Source: Antedon mediterranea (Eukaryota; Echinodermata; Crinoidea; Comatulida; Antedonidae). From it: a stretch of 64,000 nt of DNA. How positions within the stretch are numbered: position 1 is the first letter of the stretch; the number at the start of each line of letters is the position of its first letter. The position numbers were made by a program, and so were the translations under genes. Under the pieces are notes generated by a model. The model searched no databases. It was not told the DNA's origin and saw nothing but the letters and a program-made list of their open reading frames with translations. The stretch spans positions 37,001,795 through 37,065,794 of the forward strand of contig NC_092670.1 in NCBI RefSeq assembly GCF_964355755.1. The letters run 5' to 3'. Shown piece by piece: positions 23,560 to 34,900 of the stretch.

Positions 23560-24035
23560 GAGAGGAGAAGTTGCAATTTCGGTTTGTTTAAACGTTCACC
23601 ATTCGAAACTTGACAATCAACGTTGGTATTTGATTCGGTTTGTTTTACGTTTATCATCTACACTTGACGATCAATGTTAACGTATTGGATGTAGAATCTC
23701 GTGCATCGATCCGTTGGGAGGGAAGGGAAGTTGCCAGTTCGGTTTGATTTTACGGTCATCATCCGAAACTTGACAATCAACATTGACATTGGATGTAGAT
23801 TCGCGTGAATCGATCCGTTGGGAGGGGAAGTTGCCAATTCAGTTTGTGTTTACGTTCATCATCCAAAACTTGACGATCAATGTTAAGGTATTGGATGTAG
23901 ATTCACGTGCATCGATACGGTGAGAGTGAAGGAGAAGTTGCCAATTCGGTTTGGTTTTACGTTCATTGTGTTATACTGGGTATTTGGTGTAGATTCGCGT
24001 GCCGTAGATTAGAGGGGAGATTGCAAGTTGTTTTA
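23560..24035 (+). repeat. Diverged tandem repeat, about 130-bp unit, 3.5 copies
   Basis: Recurring landmarks in the same order: GAAGTTGCCAATTCGGTTTG, TTTTACGTTCATCATCC, CTTGACGATCAATGTTAA, GGATGTAGATTCGCGTG and ATCGATCCGTTGGGAGG. Confidence 0.8.
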
Positions 24036-24278
24036 AACTGTCAGTGATTGTTATGACAACCCCAAAGGCAACTCGAAAACATGTAAATGGTAAATAATCG
24101 ATTAGTTACAATTACATTTAATATTTTAATTATTTTAATCAACAGACGTGGTACCCGGTATAAATAATTCGTGATTGGCATACTGTTGATTGTAAAGAGT
24201 AAACCACGGCAATTCAATACCTAACAGGTTATTTCCATGAAAGACTTCGTCAAATGACGTAAAAACTAGTTAGCATAA

Positions 24279-24453
24279 AGCGTGGTTCCCACTAGCGACG
24301 CAAAGGACGTAACGCAACGCAAGTGAATTGACCAATCACAAGCGATGGCTTATTCGCTTGTGATTGCTAACTGTCTATAACTTCGCTTGTCATTGGTTAA
24401 AACGCTTGCGTTGCGTTTACGTCCTTGCGTTACGTTCTAGTGGCAACCAAGCT
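24279..24453. mobile_element. MITE family A, type a
   Basis: Complete apart from a small deletion after GCGACGCAA; TAA on the left and TTA on the right. Confidence 0.85.
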
Positions 24454-24979
24454 TTAGTATAATATGGATCTCTTTACATCACGTGATGATGCTATTCATT
24501 TCACTCAAAACATAATTTCTGTCACAGCTTAAACACTGGAGGAAATGCAATGAACAATAACAAAAACACAGGTGTACTTCGTTGACCTTCTTCTTCCATG
24601 AATAATATATGAGGTTCATTATAAAGGACGAGTTTAATTAACAAGCAATTCATAGTGGCTAAGGAAGATTTGGCGGACTTGGCTTGCCATACTAGAGCGC
24701 ATATGTTTCCGTACGTTTTCGTGCATCGGTTTTCGCTCAAAATGTATGAAAATGGTTGCTTTCGATCTATGTATATTATAATACAGTGTTAATATTTATG
24801 TACACTTGCCTGTGTAACATGTGTGACAAACAAACAAACAATGGACAATCATTTTGCAGCTGAATTCAAGACGACGTCATTGAGAGTTCTCGATTAATTA
24901 TCAATCCACATAATACACGCATTCAGAGTACCGTGGTGTTTGGGGAAATAGCTATACCAATCATTGTGCTCAATAAACA

Positions 24980-25536
24980 TTAAAGGCCAGGTGCGTGCAA
25001 AAAATGCTATTGATCATACATTGCAATAATTATCGATCTATAGTTTCCCCATGTTTCATAATTTTTGGGATTTTATTTGTGTTACACAAGCTTGTTGAAA
25101 ATAAGCACTTTCTTATCAGTGGGGGATAGTTCAAATTACACAGTAAAATCTCTATAATTCTATGTTGTAGAGAGGCAAAATAAACGGTGTGGTAAAAAAA
25201 TGTTATCAGATGACTAATTATAGGTAATATAGGCCTAACTTTAATTTTAAGTTTCTGGTATTTTTATTCAATTTCAGAGTTTTATTTTCATGCTATAGCA
25301 AAAATTATCCACCGTATAACCACCATCTTTTTCACCTTCTAGGGAGTCACCAGACATTATTACATTGGGTTAAACTACCTAACTACTGAAAAAAGTCTCT
25401 TTTTTTGCCAAGTTTTGTATTTGACCATTTTAAGAGAAATTCATGTTTTTTCGTCTTGATTTCTATTACAAATATTTGATGAAATGTACAATACCAGATA
25501 TTATATTTAAAATTCATGCCTGTACCTGAGCTTTAA
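24980..25536. mobile_element. MITE family D, second copy
   Basis: Same orientation and block order as 7089-7668, with TTAAAGGCCAGGTGCG at the left and GTACCTGAGCTTTAA at the right. Confidence 0.8.
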
Positions 25537-26510
25537 GAAGAAAATAAAGAGTATTGACTGTGTAACAATTCCCAAGAGTTGACGATGATATTACTAGATT
25601 TCCCATTAGAACAATTCCATGATACCTGTGTTTTGGTTGTAATTAATATAGGGTTAGTGTTTTAATGAGTTGATGGTCCAACCGCTGTTTCTCTTAGGAA
25701 CTGAAATCCAATTCAGATAATTGGCTCATTATTTGATCATTAGACTAATACAACTGATGCGTAGAGTGACGTCACGATGTAAATTTGTTTTTTTACATTA
25801 CGTAACATTGATTTTTTTTTTCAGCCTCAATGGAAATAAGAGTAATTTACACGGCAAGAACAACATTAATTATTATTACTTTATGTGTTGACAACTGTAA
25901 TAATTTAACTATGTTTATCATTATCGTAGGCCTATTAAATTCAAGTGATAGGCATTTTTATTTGATAATACCAAAACATGAATTTTAATTAAGTTTGAAC
26001 AATTTGACAAATGTGGTTTGCTAAAAAATGTATTATCTTATTTATTATTTATTTTATTATTTCCATCATAATGTTACGCTATTCGTCTTAATTTTGGTTC
26101 AGATAAGATTCCTAGGTGGACTACGGTATTAAAATACAATACAAAAGTATCTACAAGAAGGTATTTACATTTAATAGATTACAGTACAGTATTGGTTAAT
26201 TTCAAATGTGTATCAATAATTACTTTTAAACATCTAGGCCTACTATAAAACAGACAAAAATTAGGCCATGCTAGACTTATAGACTATGGAAGGCCTCCTG
26301 TAGATATGATTGGATTCATGTTGTTTATTTATTGTAATCAAAGTTGGTCCTACATTTAAAAAATTACACAAAGATTTTATTTGTACAATATTCGGCCTTT
26401 TTGGCTTACCTATTCGGGAACAGAAGAAGACTTCTGTGAGTTCTTGGCACATTATCAAGCATTTGCTGTTTGTTTATAGGCTTAAATTCTATTCTCAATT
26501 TTGTCCAAGT

Positions 26511-26565
26511 ACTTGCACTGATGAAGGGCTAGTGTTGCCCGAAAGCTCCTCTTATTTAGCTTTTT
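26511..26565 (+). ncRNA. Hammerhead-ribozyme-like motif
   Basis: CTGATGA at 26518-26524 is followed by a GGGC/GCCC stem (26526-26529 with 26537-26540), then GAAA at 26541-26544 and an AGCT/AGCT stem (26544-26547 with 26558-26561). GCA before the core can pair with TGC after it. An unpaired A at 26525 and the short stem I argue against full activity. Such motifs are carried by Penelope-like elements and retrozymes. Confidence 0.3.
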
Positions 26566-26599
26566 GCTTATTTTATTTTGTATCTCCATTGAGATCCAG

Positions 26600-27960
26600 C
26601 CACTGATACCCATAGAGTTGTCAATTTGTCAGTAATTTGCCTTTGGATTTATAAAACATATATTTTTTTGCAACGACAATGATAGAGCTACTATTGTTTT
26701 AATTCAGTTTAGTTTATATTATTGGTGCTTGTTTAATGCCAACATTTAGATCCATTCCTTTTTATATATATTCATAATATTTAGCTCTAAGGAGCTTAGT
26801 CGTATAATCCGTGATTTAATCTTCCAGGGACCGCGCACGTCAGTGGGATAATTTACTGACAGTCGACTGCATTCTAGAAGATTTTCTCATGTTCTATACA
26901 TCTAAAGGGTAAACAAACATACAGACGTTCATAACGTCTCGTGCTCAATATTAACAGAGCGCCTCATTATGGCACATCAATTCAATTTTATTTCGAAAAT
27001 GTCATCCATATCGACAAACGTACAAACAGAAAAAAGAAAAAAGAAAATTCGCCAACTAAAAGCTTAAATATATAGGATAATTCTCCATCTACAATACATG
27101 TTTTGAGTTATGGAGTATATGTTTGCAAACACAAACAACAAGAAAATAAGAATACATCGCCAGTCAGTATAATAGGCAAAAACACTTTTTAGTATCATTG
27201 TTTTACCATTCGTGTGAAACGAGGAAATCAGATTTAGATTTCTATATTGGTCATTAAACATTAGTCCACACGATGTTTCTGGCTTAGAATGTGTTCACTA
27301 GGCCTGTACTGCTGTTATACAGTAACAAAGTATTGAAACTACCATAAACAAAATCAGTTTTAGTCCACGTATTTAGAATAGGTGGTCTAATAAAAAAAAT
27401 AGGCAGAGCAGATGGAAATTAACTGCCAGTTGCTATGACGATCAATCAATCAAAATCGATGCATGCAAAATCATAGTAATAGAATTCTGTCAATTAAATT
27501 GCTTAAGCAAAGAATATATTAAAAATCATGCAGAGATTATAATTTGTAGGTTTACACTAATTATACCGGTATCGGTGTAAAGGAAATAATATTGAGGTTG
27601 ATTTTGTAAAATCAGTCACAACTCTCTCTTTTTTTAAAATAAGCATTCTCTTTCTCGGCTGTGTGGCTTGGCTGGAAATTATGACTTTCTGTTAAAAAAT
27701 GTTAACAATAATATAGGAAATGTCCTACTTACGTTTGTGATGGTAATCCAAAGTATTTAATATTCCACTTAATTGTTTTCGAGTGTGCTGTGTACTATGA
27801 ACAGCCGTCAAACGTTGTTATCACTGTTCGACCAGTACTATTGAAATGTCTCTCTAATCATCATAATTGTAGCATTGTTGCAGAGCTGTCGCTGTGTAGC
27901 TGCATCCTCATCCTCAGTGTCAAAGGTAAAAAGAGAAATTATATTGGTGGCGTTTGTCAT
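26600..27960. other. Intergenic, nothing recognised
   Basis: No frame with splice context and no repeat that I could match elsewhere in the window. Confidence 0.45.
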
Positions 27961-27978
27961 TTTTACACAAATTCAAAC

Positions 27979-28044
27979 GTCATGGTTCCCACTAGAGACG
28001 TAGGACAAGGACGTATGGAGAAACGCAAGCGAGTTTACCATTAA
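27979..28044. mobile_element. MITE family A fragment
   Basis: ATGGTTCCCACTAGAGACG and a short adjoining piece only. Confidence 0.6.
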
Positions 28045-28185
28045 ACTTGGTTTCCACTAGGACGCAACGTAATGACGTAAGCGCAACCCAAGTAAATTGA
28101 CAAATCACAAGCAATGGTTCATTCGAACTGTCACTTGTGACGTTGTGTTTACGTCTTTGCGTTGCGTAATAGTGGGAACCAAGCA
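28045..28185. mobile_element. MITE family A, type a, short copy
   Basis: Preceded by TAA and followed by TAA, which also borders the next element. Confidence 0.78.
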
Positions 28186-28188
28186 TAA

Positions 28189-28367
28189 TGCTTGGTTCCC
28201 ACTAGCGACACAACACAAGGACGTAACGCAACGCAAGTGAATTGACCAATCACAAGCGATGGCTTATTCGCTTGTGATTGCTAACTGTCTATAACTTCGC
28301 TTGTCATTGGTTAAAACGCTTGCGTTGCGTTTACGTCCTTGCGTCACGTTCTAGTGGGAACCAAGCT
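28189..28367. mobile_element. MITE family A, type a
   Basis: Well preserved; separated by single TAA triplets from the family A elements on both sides. Confidence 0.87.
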
Positions 28368-28370
28368 TAA

Positions 28371-28854
28371 TGCTTGGTTTCCAATTGAGAGGCAAGACAA
28401 GAACGTAACGCAACGCAACGTAAGTGAGTTGACCAATCACAAGCGATGAATTATTCGAACGGTCGCTTGTCATTGATTGGTTTGTTTGTTAGTTTATTTT
28501 TATACTGGGTTACCTCTTCAGTCAAAGACTGGTCTCCCAGAGGGCCCGGTTGGTGATCATTGGCTGTGATGTACTAATACACCGGGGTAACCCCCTACTC
28601 GTCTCGAAAGATGTACTAGGTTATTTAAAGTGCACACGAGCTAGTTGTGTACACTGGACCTACGGTTTATAGTCCTTATCCGAGAAGACTCGTTCTATCA
28701 CCAGAACCATGGAGTGAGTGAGCCTCGAACCCCTGCCGATGTTATGGTTACGTAATTACGGTTCCACTGTCTTAACCGCTCGGCCACTCACTCACTGGTC
28801 AACACGTTTGCGTTGCGTTTACGTCCTTGCGTTACATCCTAGTGAAAACCAAGT
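28371..28854. mobile_element. MITE family A, type a, split by a SINE
   Basis: Left part 28371 to about 28485 ends in GCTTGTCATTGATTGG; right part from about 28796 resumes with GGTCAACACGTTTGCGTTGC. The insert between them is the SINE at about 28488-28795. Confidence 0.8.
28488..28795 (-). mobile_element. tRNA-derived SINE (Leu/Ser-type head), inside a MITE
   Basis: Read on the minus strand it begins GAGTGGCCGAGCGGTTAAG, an A box like tRNA-Leu/Ser, and carries B box GGGGTTCGAGG. The body matches 43488-43765 closely (CAAAGACTGGTCTCCCAGAG, ACCGGGGTAACCCCC). Confidence 0.8.
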
Positions 28855-28859
28855 TTAGA

Positions 28860-29550
28860 AGCGAGTTTGAATAATCCATCACTAAATCATCATCACTAAA
28901 ATATTGTTCTTTTTACTAATTTTGGTCTAGAACATAGACTCTAGCATAGATCATAGGTCGTCACAAACCGATAGCAGTTCATATATGTTAGTGGGTGTGG
29001 TCTGATAGACAACCAAGAACCAATAGGCCTCTTTTAACCCAATACAAAATAATGTTCAACGCACGTATAGATTAGGCCTAACCTTTATTAAGGGCTATAA
29101 GATTGATACAGCTATGCGGGTTAAGTATAACAATAATACATGAATATAAAAATATGATATAATAATCCATACAACCTAATTCACAGAGCCAACGCTATCA
29201 GCGTCTGTTTTCTATATTTACAATAAGACAATAAGATACAATGTTTTTCCATACAGAATTCTACTTTTTCATAAAATACTGGTAAAAACACATTTATAAA
29301 CCTGAGACATCATTTCTATCGTAGATATATTTCACATAACATTATAGCTGTATTGGCGCAGTTCACGATCAAACAAATGCGTTTCAGATTTTAAAGTTAC
29401 TGATACTCTAAACGCGTTTTTAGAATTTAAACTCGAATCCTAAACGCATTTTTGTTTGACACCTTTAAACATGTTCGTAATTTAACCGAATAAATAGCAT
29501 GTATTATATTTTAATTACTTTTTTTATGTACAATAGAAAGTTTAAAATAC
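28860..29550. other. Intergenic region downstream of GAREM-like gene 1
   Basis: No gene or named repeat; AT-rich, includes the expected 3' flank of the minus-strand gene. Confidence 0.5.
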
Positions 29551-29553
29551 ATA

Positions 29554-29559
29554 TTTATT
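29554..29559 (-). promoter_or_regulatory. Candidate poly(A) signal of GAREM-like gene 1
   Basis: AATAAA on the minus strand, about 140 bases past the stop codon. Chosen as the first canonical hexamer; other variants are possible. Confidence 0.45.
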
Positions 29560-29696
29560 GTTCTTTATGTAATTAAAGTTTAAAGTAGTTTACATATTAT
29601 CAATTTACAATGTCTAGGTCTAAATAGATTAACAATTAGAAAAACAATATTACTATATGTTTAGTTATTTACTGTATTAAGCTTCTAAACTAATTA

Positions 29697-31930
29697 TCAT
29701 TGCGGTCGCCAACCAGTCGCAAATTTCATAATCTTCGCAGCATCAATCTCCGACATTCCTAAATCTGATTTTAACATTTCCTTATTTAAATCAACCAGCA
29801 TGTCACCATCAATTTTGTGAGTTTTAAAAGTTTCTATGTACTTCTCCAAGTTTAGCAATCGCATGCATTCACTTATTTGGGCAACATTAACTCCTTTAAG
29901 ATTTCTTGGTACATCAGCCATCGAACGTATTTCATTGTTGTTACTACTGATGCGATTCCGGAACGGCTTGGGTTGTGTCTGTGGACCAGTTCTAGGGGTA
30001 TAGTGTATCGCCGGGCTTGAAAACTGACGTTTCGTTGGTGGGGGCAATGTACCGCCGTTTGTAAGTTTCTGCTGTTTGAATGGGTATGCGTCGCTTTCTC
30101 TACGTGGGGCATATCCATTATTGAAAGTTTGGTTGGTTAGCCCGTCTACCAGATCTGATTGCGATTTCCGTCGTTCTGTTGCCATCTTTAGTTCGGTCAT
30201 TAGGTCGACTGTCTGGTTCTGTGGCTTAGGCCTGGGACTTTGTTGCTGTACAGGTCTAAGCTTTGCTAACTGACTTGCGAATTCATTATAGGGTTCTTCT
30301 GATACTGACCGTGTGAAATCAGCACGTTGAGAATTGAAAACCGGTGGGAGTGGTGGTGGCAATGGCGCCGCTGGTTGTTGCGAAACTGGATCTTGGAAAG
30401 CAGGTGGTGGGGGTGGCGAAGGTGGAACAGTACCATTCATTGTATTGTTTGCGTAAATATGATGTGGGAACATTTCCACTTCTGCGTTCATGTAGTCTGT
30501 TTCATCTTCTGGATAACGATGTATGACAGCATCCACTATATGTTGGTTAGGAGAAACGTTGATGATGTCTGACTGATGTCTCCAGTTGTTGTTTATCATT
30601 TGGTTATTATGACCTCTGGATGATCTTGGTGTTGTGGCATAAGCAGACAAAGCTCTCTGGTGTTCCATCTCTTGTTTCTTGTAGTCTGGAACAGGAATAT
30701 CTACTGGCATGTTCTTCCTTAGTGTTGCGTAAAATTCAGGGCCCTCAGCAAGACGATCTTGTTGAGTATCTCTGTGAAGGTCGGTGATTACTGATCCATT
30801 TCGTCGTTCAGGACGGGATGCATCCATTCGACCATCTAGTGAGGAATTTGATGAGAAAGAAGAAACTGAAGGTGTGTTTCCTTTCTTTAGGATTGACCGA
30901 GGCGTGGTTGACGTCGAATTGTCTCGTTTCTCTTTTGGTGTTTTCTCAGTCTGCTGTTTAGAATCTTTTACCTGTTTTGGTAATTTTGTTTTTGAATTTG
31001 TTTGATTATTTTTCTTAACTGATGTTGGCGTTGACTGATCAGATTTTGGAGAGCTTTTTTGAGTGACATCATTTGTTGGCGAAGGAGGTGCCTGGGATTT
31101 GGGTGTTGAAGACGCCTGAGCTTTTGGGGCTGACGGTGCCTTAGCTTTCACTGGTGTTTTATTCTCTTTAACTTGTGTCTTGTTGTTAACGTCACTCTTT
31201 TCAGTTTCTTTTACCTTGTTAGGTACTTCTTTAGTCTGCGAAGACGAATTATTACCAGCTTTCTTGTTGGATTTCTTTGATTGTCCTTCACCTTTAGAAG
31301 CTGATTGTTCAACTTTTCCATTTTCTTTCTTAGGAGCCTTTTGCTTTTGTCTGGCTGGTTGTGATTTTGACCTTTTTTCTGCAGACTTTTCGGCAGACTT
31401 TGCCACTTTTCTTCCTCTACCATTCTGTACAACGGGAGTTGCTTCCTTTCTTTCAGTTTGGGTTTCTAGATTTGGTTTATTACCAGCATCATTATTTGTC
31501 TTTTTGTCATTTTCTGAGTTACTTTCGATAACTGTGGGCCGTTTCTTTTTTCTACGACCAGTCAATGTTCCGAACAGCCAACCAGAAAAAGATCCTTTCT
31601 CTGAACCATTCTTATTCTTTTTATTTTTGGTGTCTTTTAAAATGTCACCTGTCGAGACAGCTTTTTTCAAACGTTCCTCGCGTTCCATTGCGTTCACATA
31701 CGTTTTTGAACCGCGTGCTCCCAGACTTCTGGGTTTTTCTGCTAATTGATCGACTGATTTTGAACGTGTACGTACTGGGCCGACAGTTTTTGACGCTGGG
31801 CTGCTACTACCGGAAGGTGGCCTCCGTTTTTGTTTTGTTTCTACATATAGGACAGCAGCTGGGACAGCGTGCTCAATGTCTGTTTGCGTGGAACTCTTTT
31901 CAAGTCGTTTGTCCGAGAAGAATGTGATTT
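29697..31930 (-). CDS. GAREM-like 1, large last exon
   Basis: 2234 bases from acceptor GTCTTTTAG to TGA. Carries the CABIT end (EITFFSDKR, AAVLYVETKQK), the low-complexity linker, proline-rich motifs and the SAM domain. A 189-codon frame on the other strand (31180-31749) is a shadow. Confidence 0.93.
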
Positions 31931-34900
31931 CTAAAAGACAAAAAAAAACGTATTTGTAAATTAGAAAATATGATTAAAATCAGCATTGTTCTTTTCCCAT
32001 AAACTAATGTATAATTAACACAGAAATTAAGATGTTTTATTATTATCATTTTAGTATTATTGGTATCATATTTTAGTTATTTCTCCACATGAGTGTATTC
32101 AGGCTTAGATATTTCTTAATTTCTCTAGACTTCTTTAAAATAATAAATATTACAAGATTTAGCAGGTTTGAAAGAAGATGATGTATCAACATGTCAGTAT
32201 AATCGCTTTGCTTGTCATACACAATTTCTATGTTTGTAGTATTCTTCATCCTTCATGGAATAAATTGCCGACGGCAAACGACTCTCATACAGATTAAATA
32301 TGGTGTTCTGTTACAAATTGGCACGCATAAATATTTGTGAATATTGTATGTATTTATGCTGAAGAGTAATTGTCGTACGAAATGCATTTTTACATATAAA
32401 TCAGCTCTAAGTGTGTTCAAGGTATACTGTATGGAATCGAACAAATATGATGTTTCTGTTACAAAATACCATAGACTTTCTCACTATTATGTTTGGGATA
32501 CAGTCTGACACGTCTAACGTGTAGAGATGGGGACAGAATTTAATTATATCATGGTTTTTTATTGTTTTATCGCAGTTTTATACCATTTTAACTCTATTTT
32601 ATGTGTACTTTTTTTTGGTCGTTGACAATGATTTTGACCAAACAAAATGAATGAATGAATGAATCTAGGGTGTTCGTAATCTATTATCTTGTTACTAAAG
32701 CTCTTTTACACTATCGAAACTTGTTTTTACAAACAATTGTGATATGCTCAAATATAATAGTGATATGACATCATCATGTCCATATATGGGCATATCATTT
32801 TTTGTCACATAAAGTTTAATAGTGTAGACAGAGCTTAATGCCCCTTTTGACTAGATACTATTTATCAGATTGTTTAATGAGATGATGAATATCATTGCTA
32901 TTATAAAGTTGTGACTTACGATTGTTTCCCGCATTTAGCTTAAACGTTACGTGTTTGTTGACTAGCCTTTCCAGGAGATTTGTATATTTATCCCAATTTG
33001 CAACGGGACTGTCTCTAAAACATTCTGCAACAGCGACCTCTAGTTTTGCGTGAACTGGTAAGTTTATCACCATTGTATCTAATAAATCTATTAGGAAGAA
33101 ATAAAATTGATAAAGATAGAAGCAATAGATTAATTGAATATAGGTTTATTTTAGAACAGTAGGTTAGGTATGCAAGAATTCACAGTCAGGGGGAAATGGC
33201 AAAGGCTTCCTACTTTCTAGGAGTTTTGTCAGATAATCTGTATTGTTTTGACAACTCTTGTAACGTGACCACAGAACTGATTTTGCCATTTCCCCCTAAC
33301 TGTACTAATAATGTAAGTGGTGAACCATGAGCTCACTGTTGGTTGGGAAATGAATAAATAAATAAATAAATAAATAATGTGTTTTGTTCTTTAAATGCGG
33401 AGAATATTTCGTTGAAATAGAACTACAAATGTTTCAACTCATGTAAATATTCTTCTATTCAACCCATAAGTCGTGAGGTGGTTTCCCGAATGATCGTAAA
33501 ATCAAAAACGGTACTGTGTATGACCAACTAGCGTTATTGTCACCGGCTAGTCATCCATTCATAGAAGTACTGATGTAGTAGCCTACCTGTACGGAGACCA
33601 TAGAATGTGACCCGAGGCATGACTAACTACGACTTTAGATGATAGGAAGTTGAGAAAAAATGTTACGAGTAGTTGTACGACATGAAGATGTTTATGAAAT
33701 TATGTCAATAATGTTTACACACTAGGCATACAAATAGGTTTTTAAAGAGTCTATCTAGTCGACCTAGTTTGAGCCTACTTTGATTAATTGCATTTCCTTG
33801 TATGAAACTCTCCTCATACATTGTCTTTAGTAATAATGTGCTGAACTTTTCTTCAGTGGCTAACGTGTTTGCGAACTGTAGTCGGAATTTAGGGTCATCG
33901 TCTACAGCAAATCGGACCTCTCGTGGCAATAGACATCTGTCGATAATCTCCCGTAGGTACATCGGCTTTGAGTCTGTACATACAAGTAAATGCATTGTGT
34001 TAATAACTGTAAAATTATCTATGATATATAGAGATTTAGAAATTCCAGCGGAAAAAATATGTTTAATTAATACTGGGTACAGTAATATACGCAACGATTG
34101 TGTTTACAGCGTGTGGGTTACAGAGTTATCCTGTTAGACATAATCTCTCCACTGTTTCTTTCTAAAAACAGAGGATTTAATTAAATTTCAAACAAAGATT
34201 TAACAAAAATGAACATTGGAGTTAAGTCAATCTCAATTTTAAACAGATACATAAAATAGACAATTTTCAGTACAGAACTAAATTATGTCTGTAGTTTATA
34301 CAAGAATATTTAAAAATCTTGAAAATGGAAAATACTGTCCGGTTTCGCTGCTTTCTTTTTATGTTATACAATCAGTCCGGCCATATATTAATTGTGTTAC
34401 TTACTTTTTCCTTTACTATTAATAATTTCAAACCGTGCGTTTCCATATCGTATTGGTATACTAATGTGGTTTCCCCTCCGATCACTGGCAAGAACTCTCG
34501 TCTGTCGACAAAGCTGATGAATTCGCATCACCTAAAAATAATCTCACATTATTATTGAGCTAAGGTAGAATTCCCACGAGGAGAATTTATTGTTATTGAA
34601 AGCGTCAGTATTCAATATTTCCATGTAGGCCTACTTTGTGACGTTAAGCCGGTCTGGGCGCATTACATATCCTCGCTGGAACACTGAACGCCTACGTAGA
34701 TCCTTTCTCCCATCTGCTATGAGGCATTTTAATGTAATGTGGAAAAGACAAACGCAATAAGTATCTTAGCTGTATTTTTAACTCAATTTGTATTTGTTGT
34801 GCCCTCTTTTAACTTTTTATATGACATCTTGTTCTCAGTTTTATGTGATTTTATTCTTTTTTACTGTTTGTGCGACAATGTTTTTAGACGATTTTAATGT

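Noticed and set aside
31180-31749. 189-codon plus-strand frame
   Set aside because: Shadow of the Lys/Ser-rich part of GAREM-like 1 on the opposite strand.
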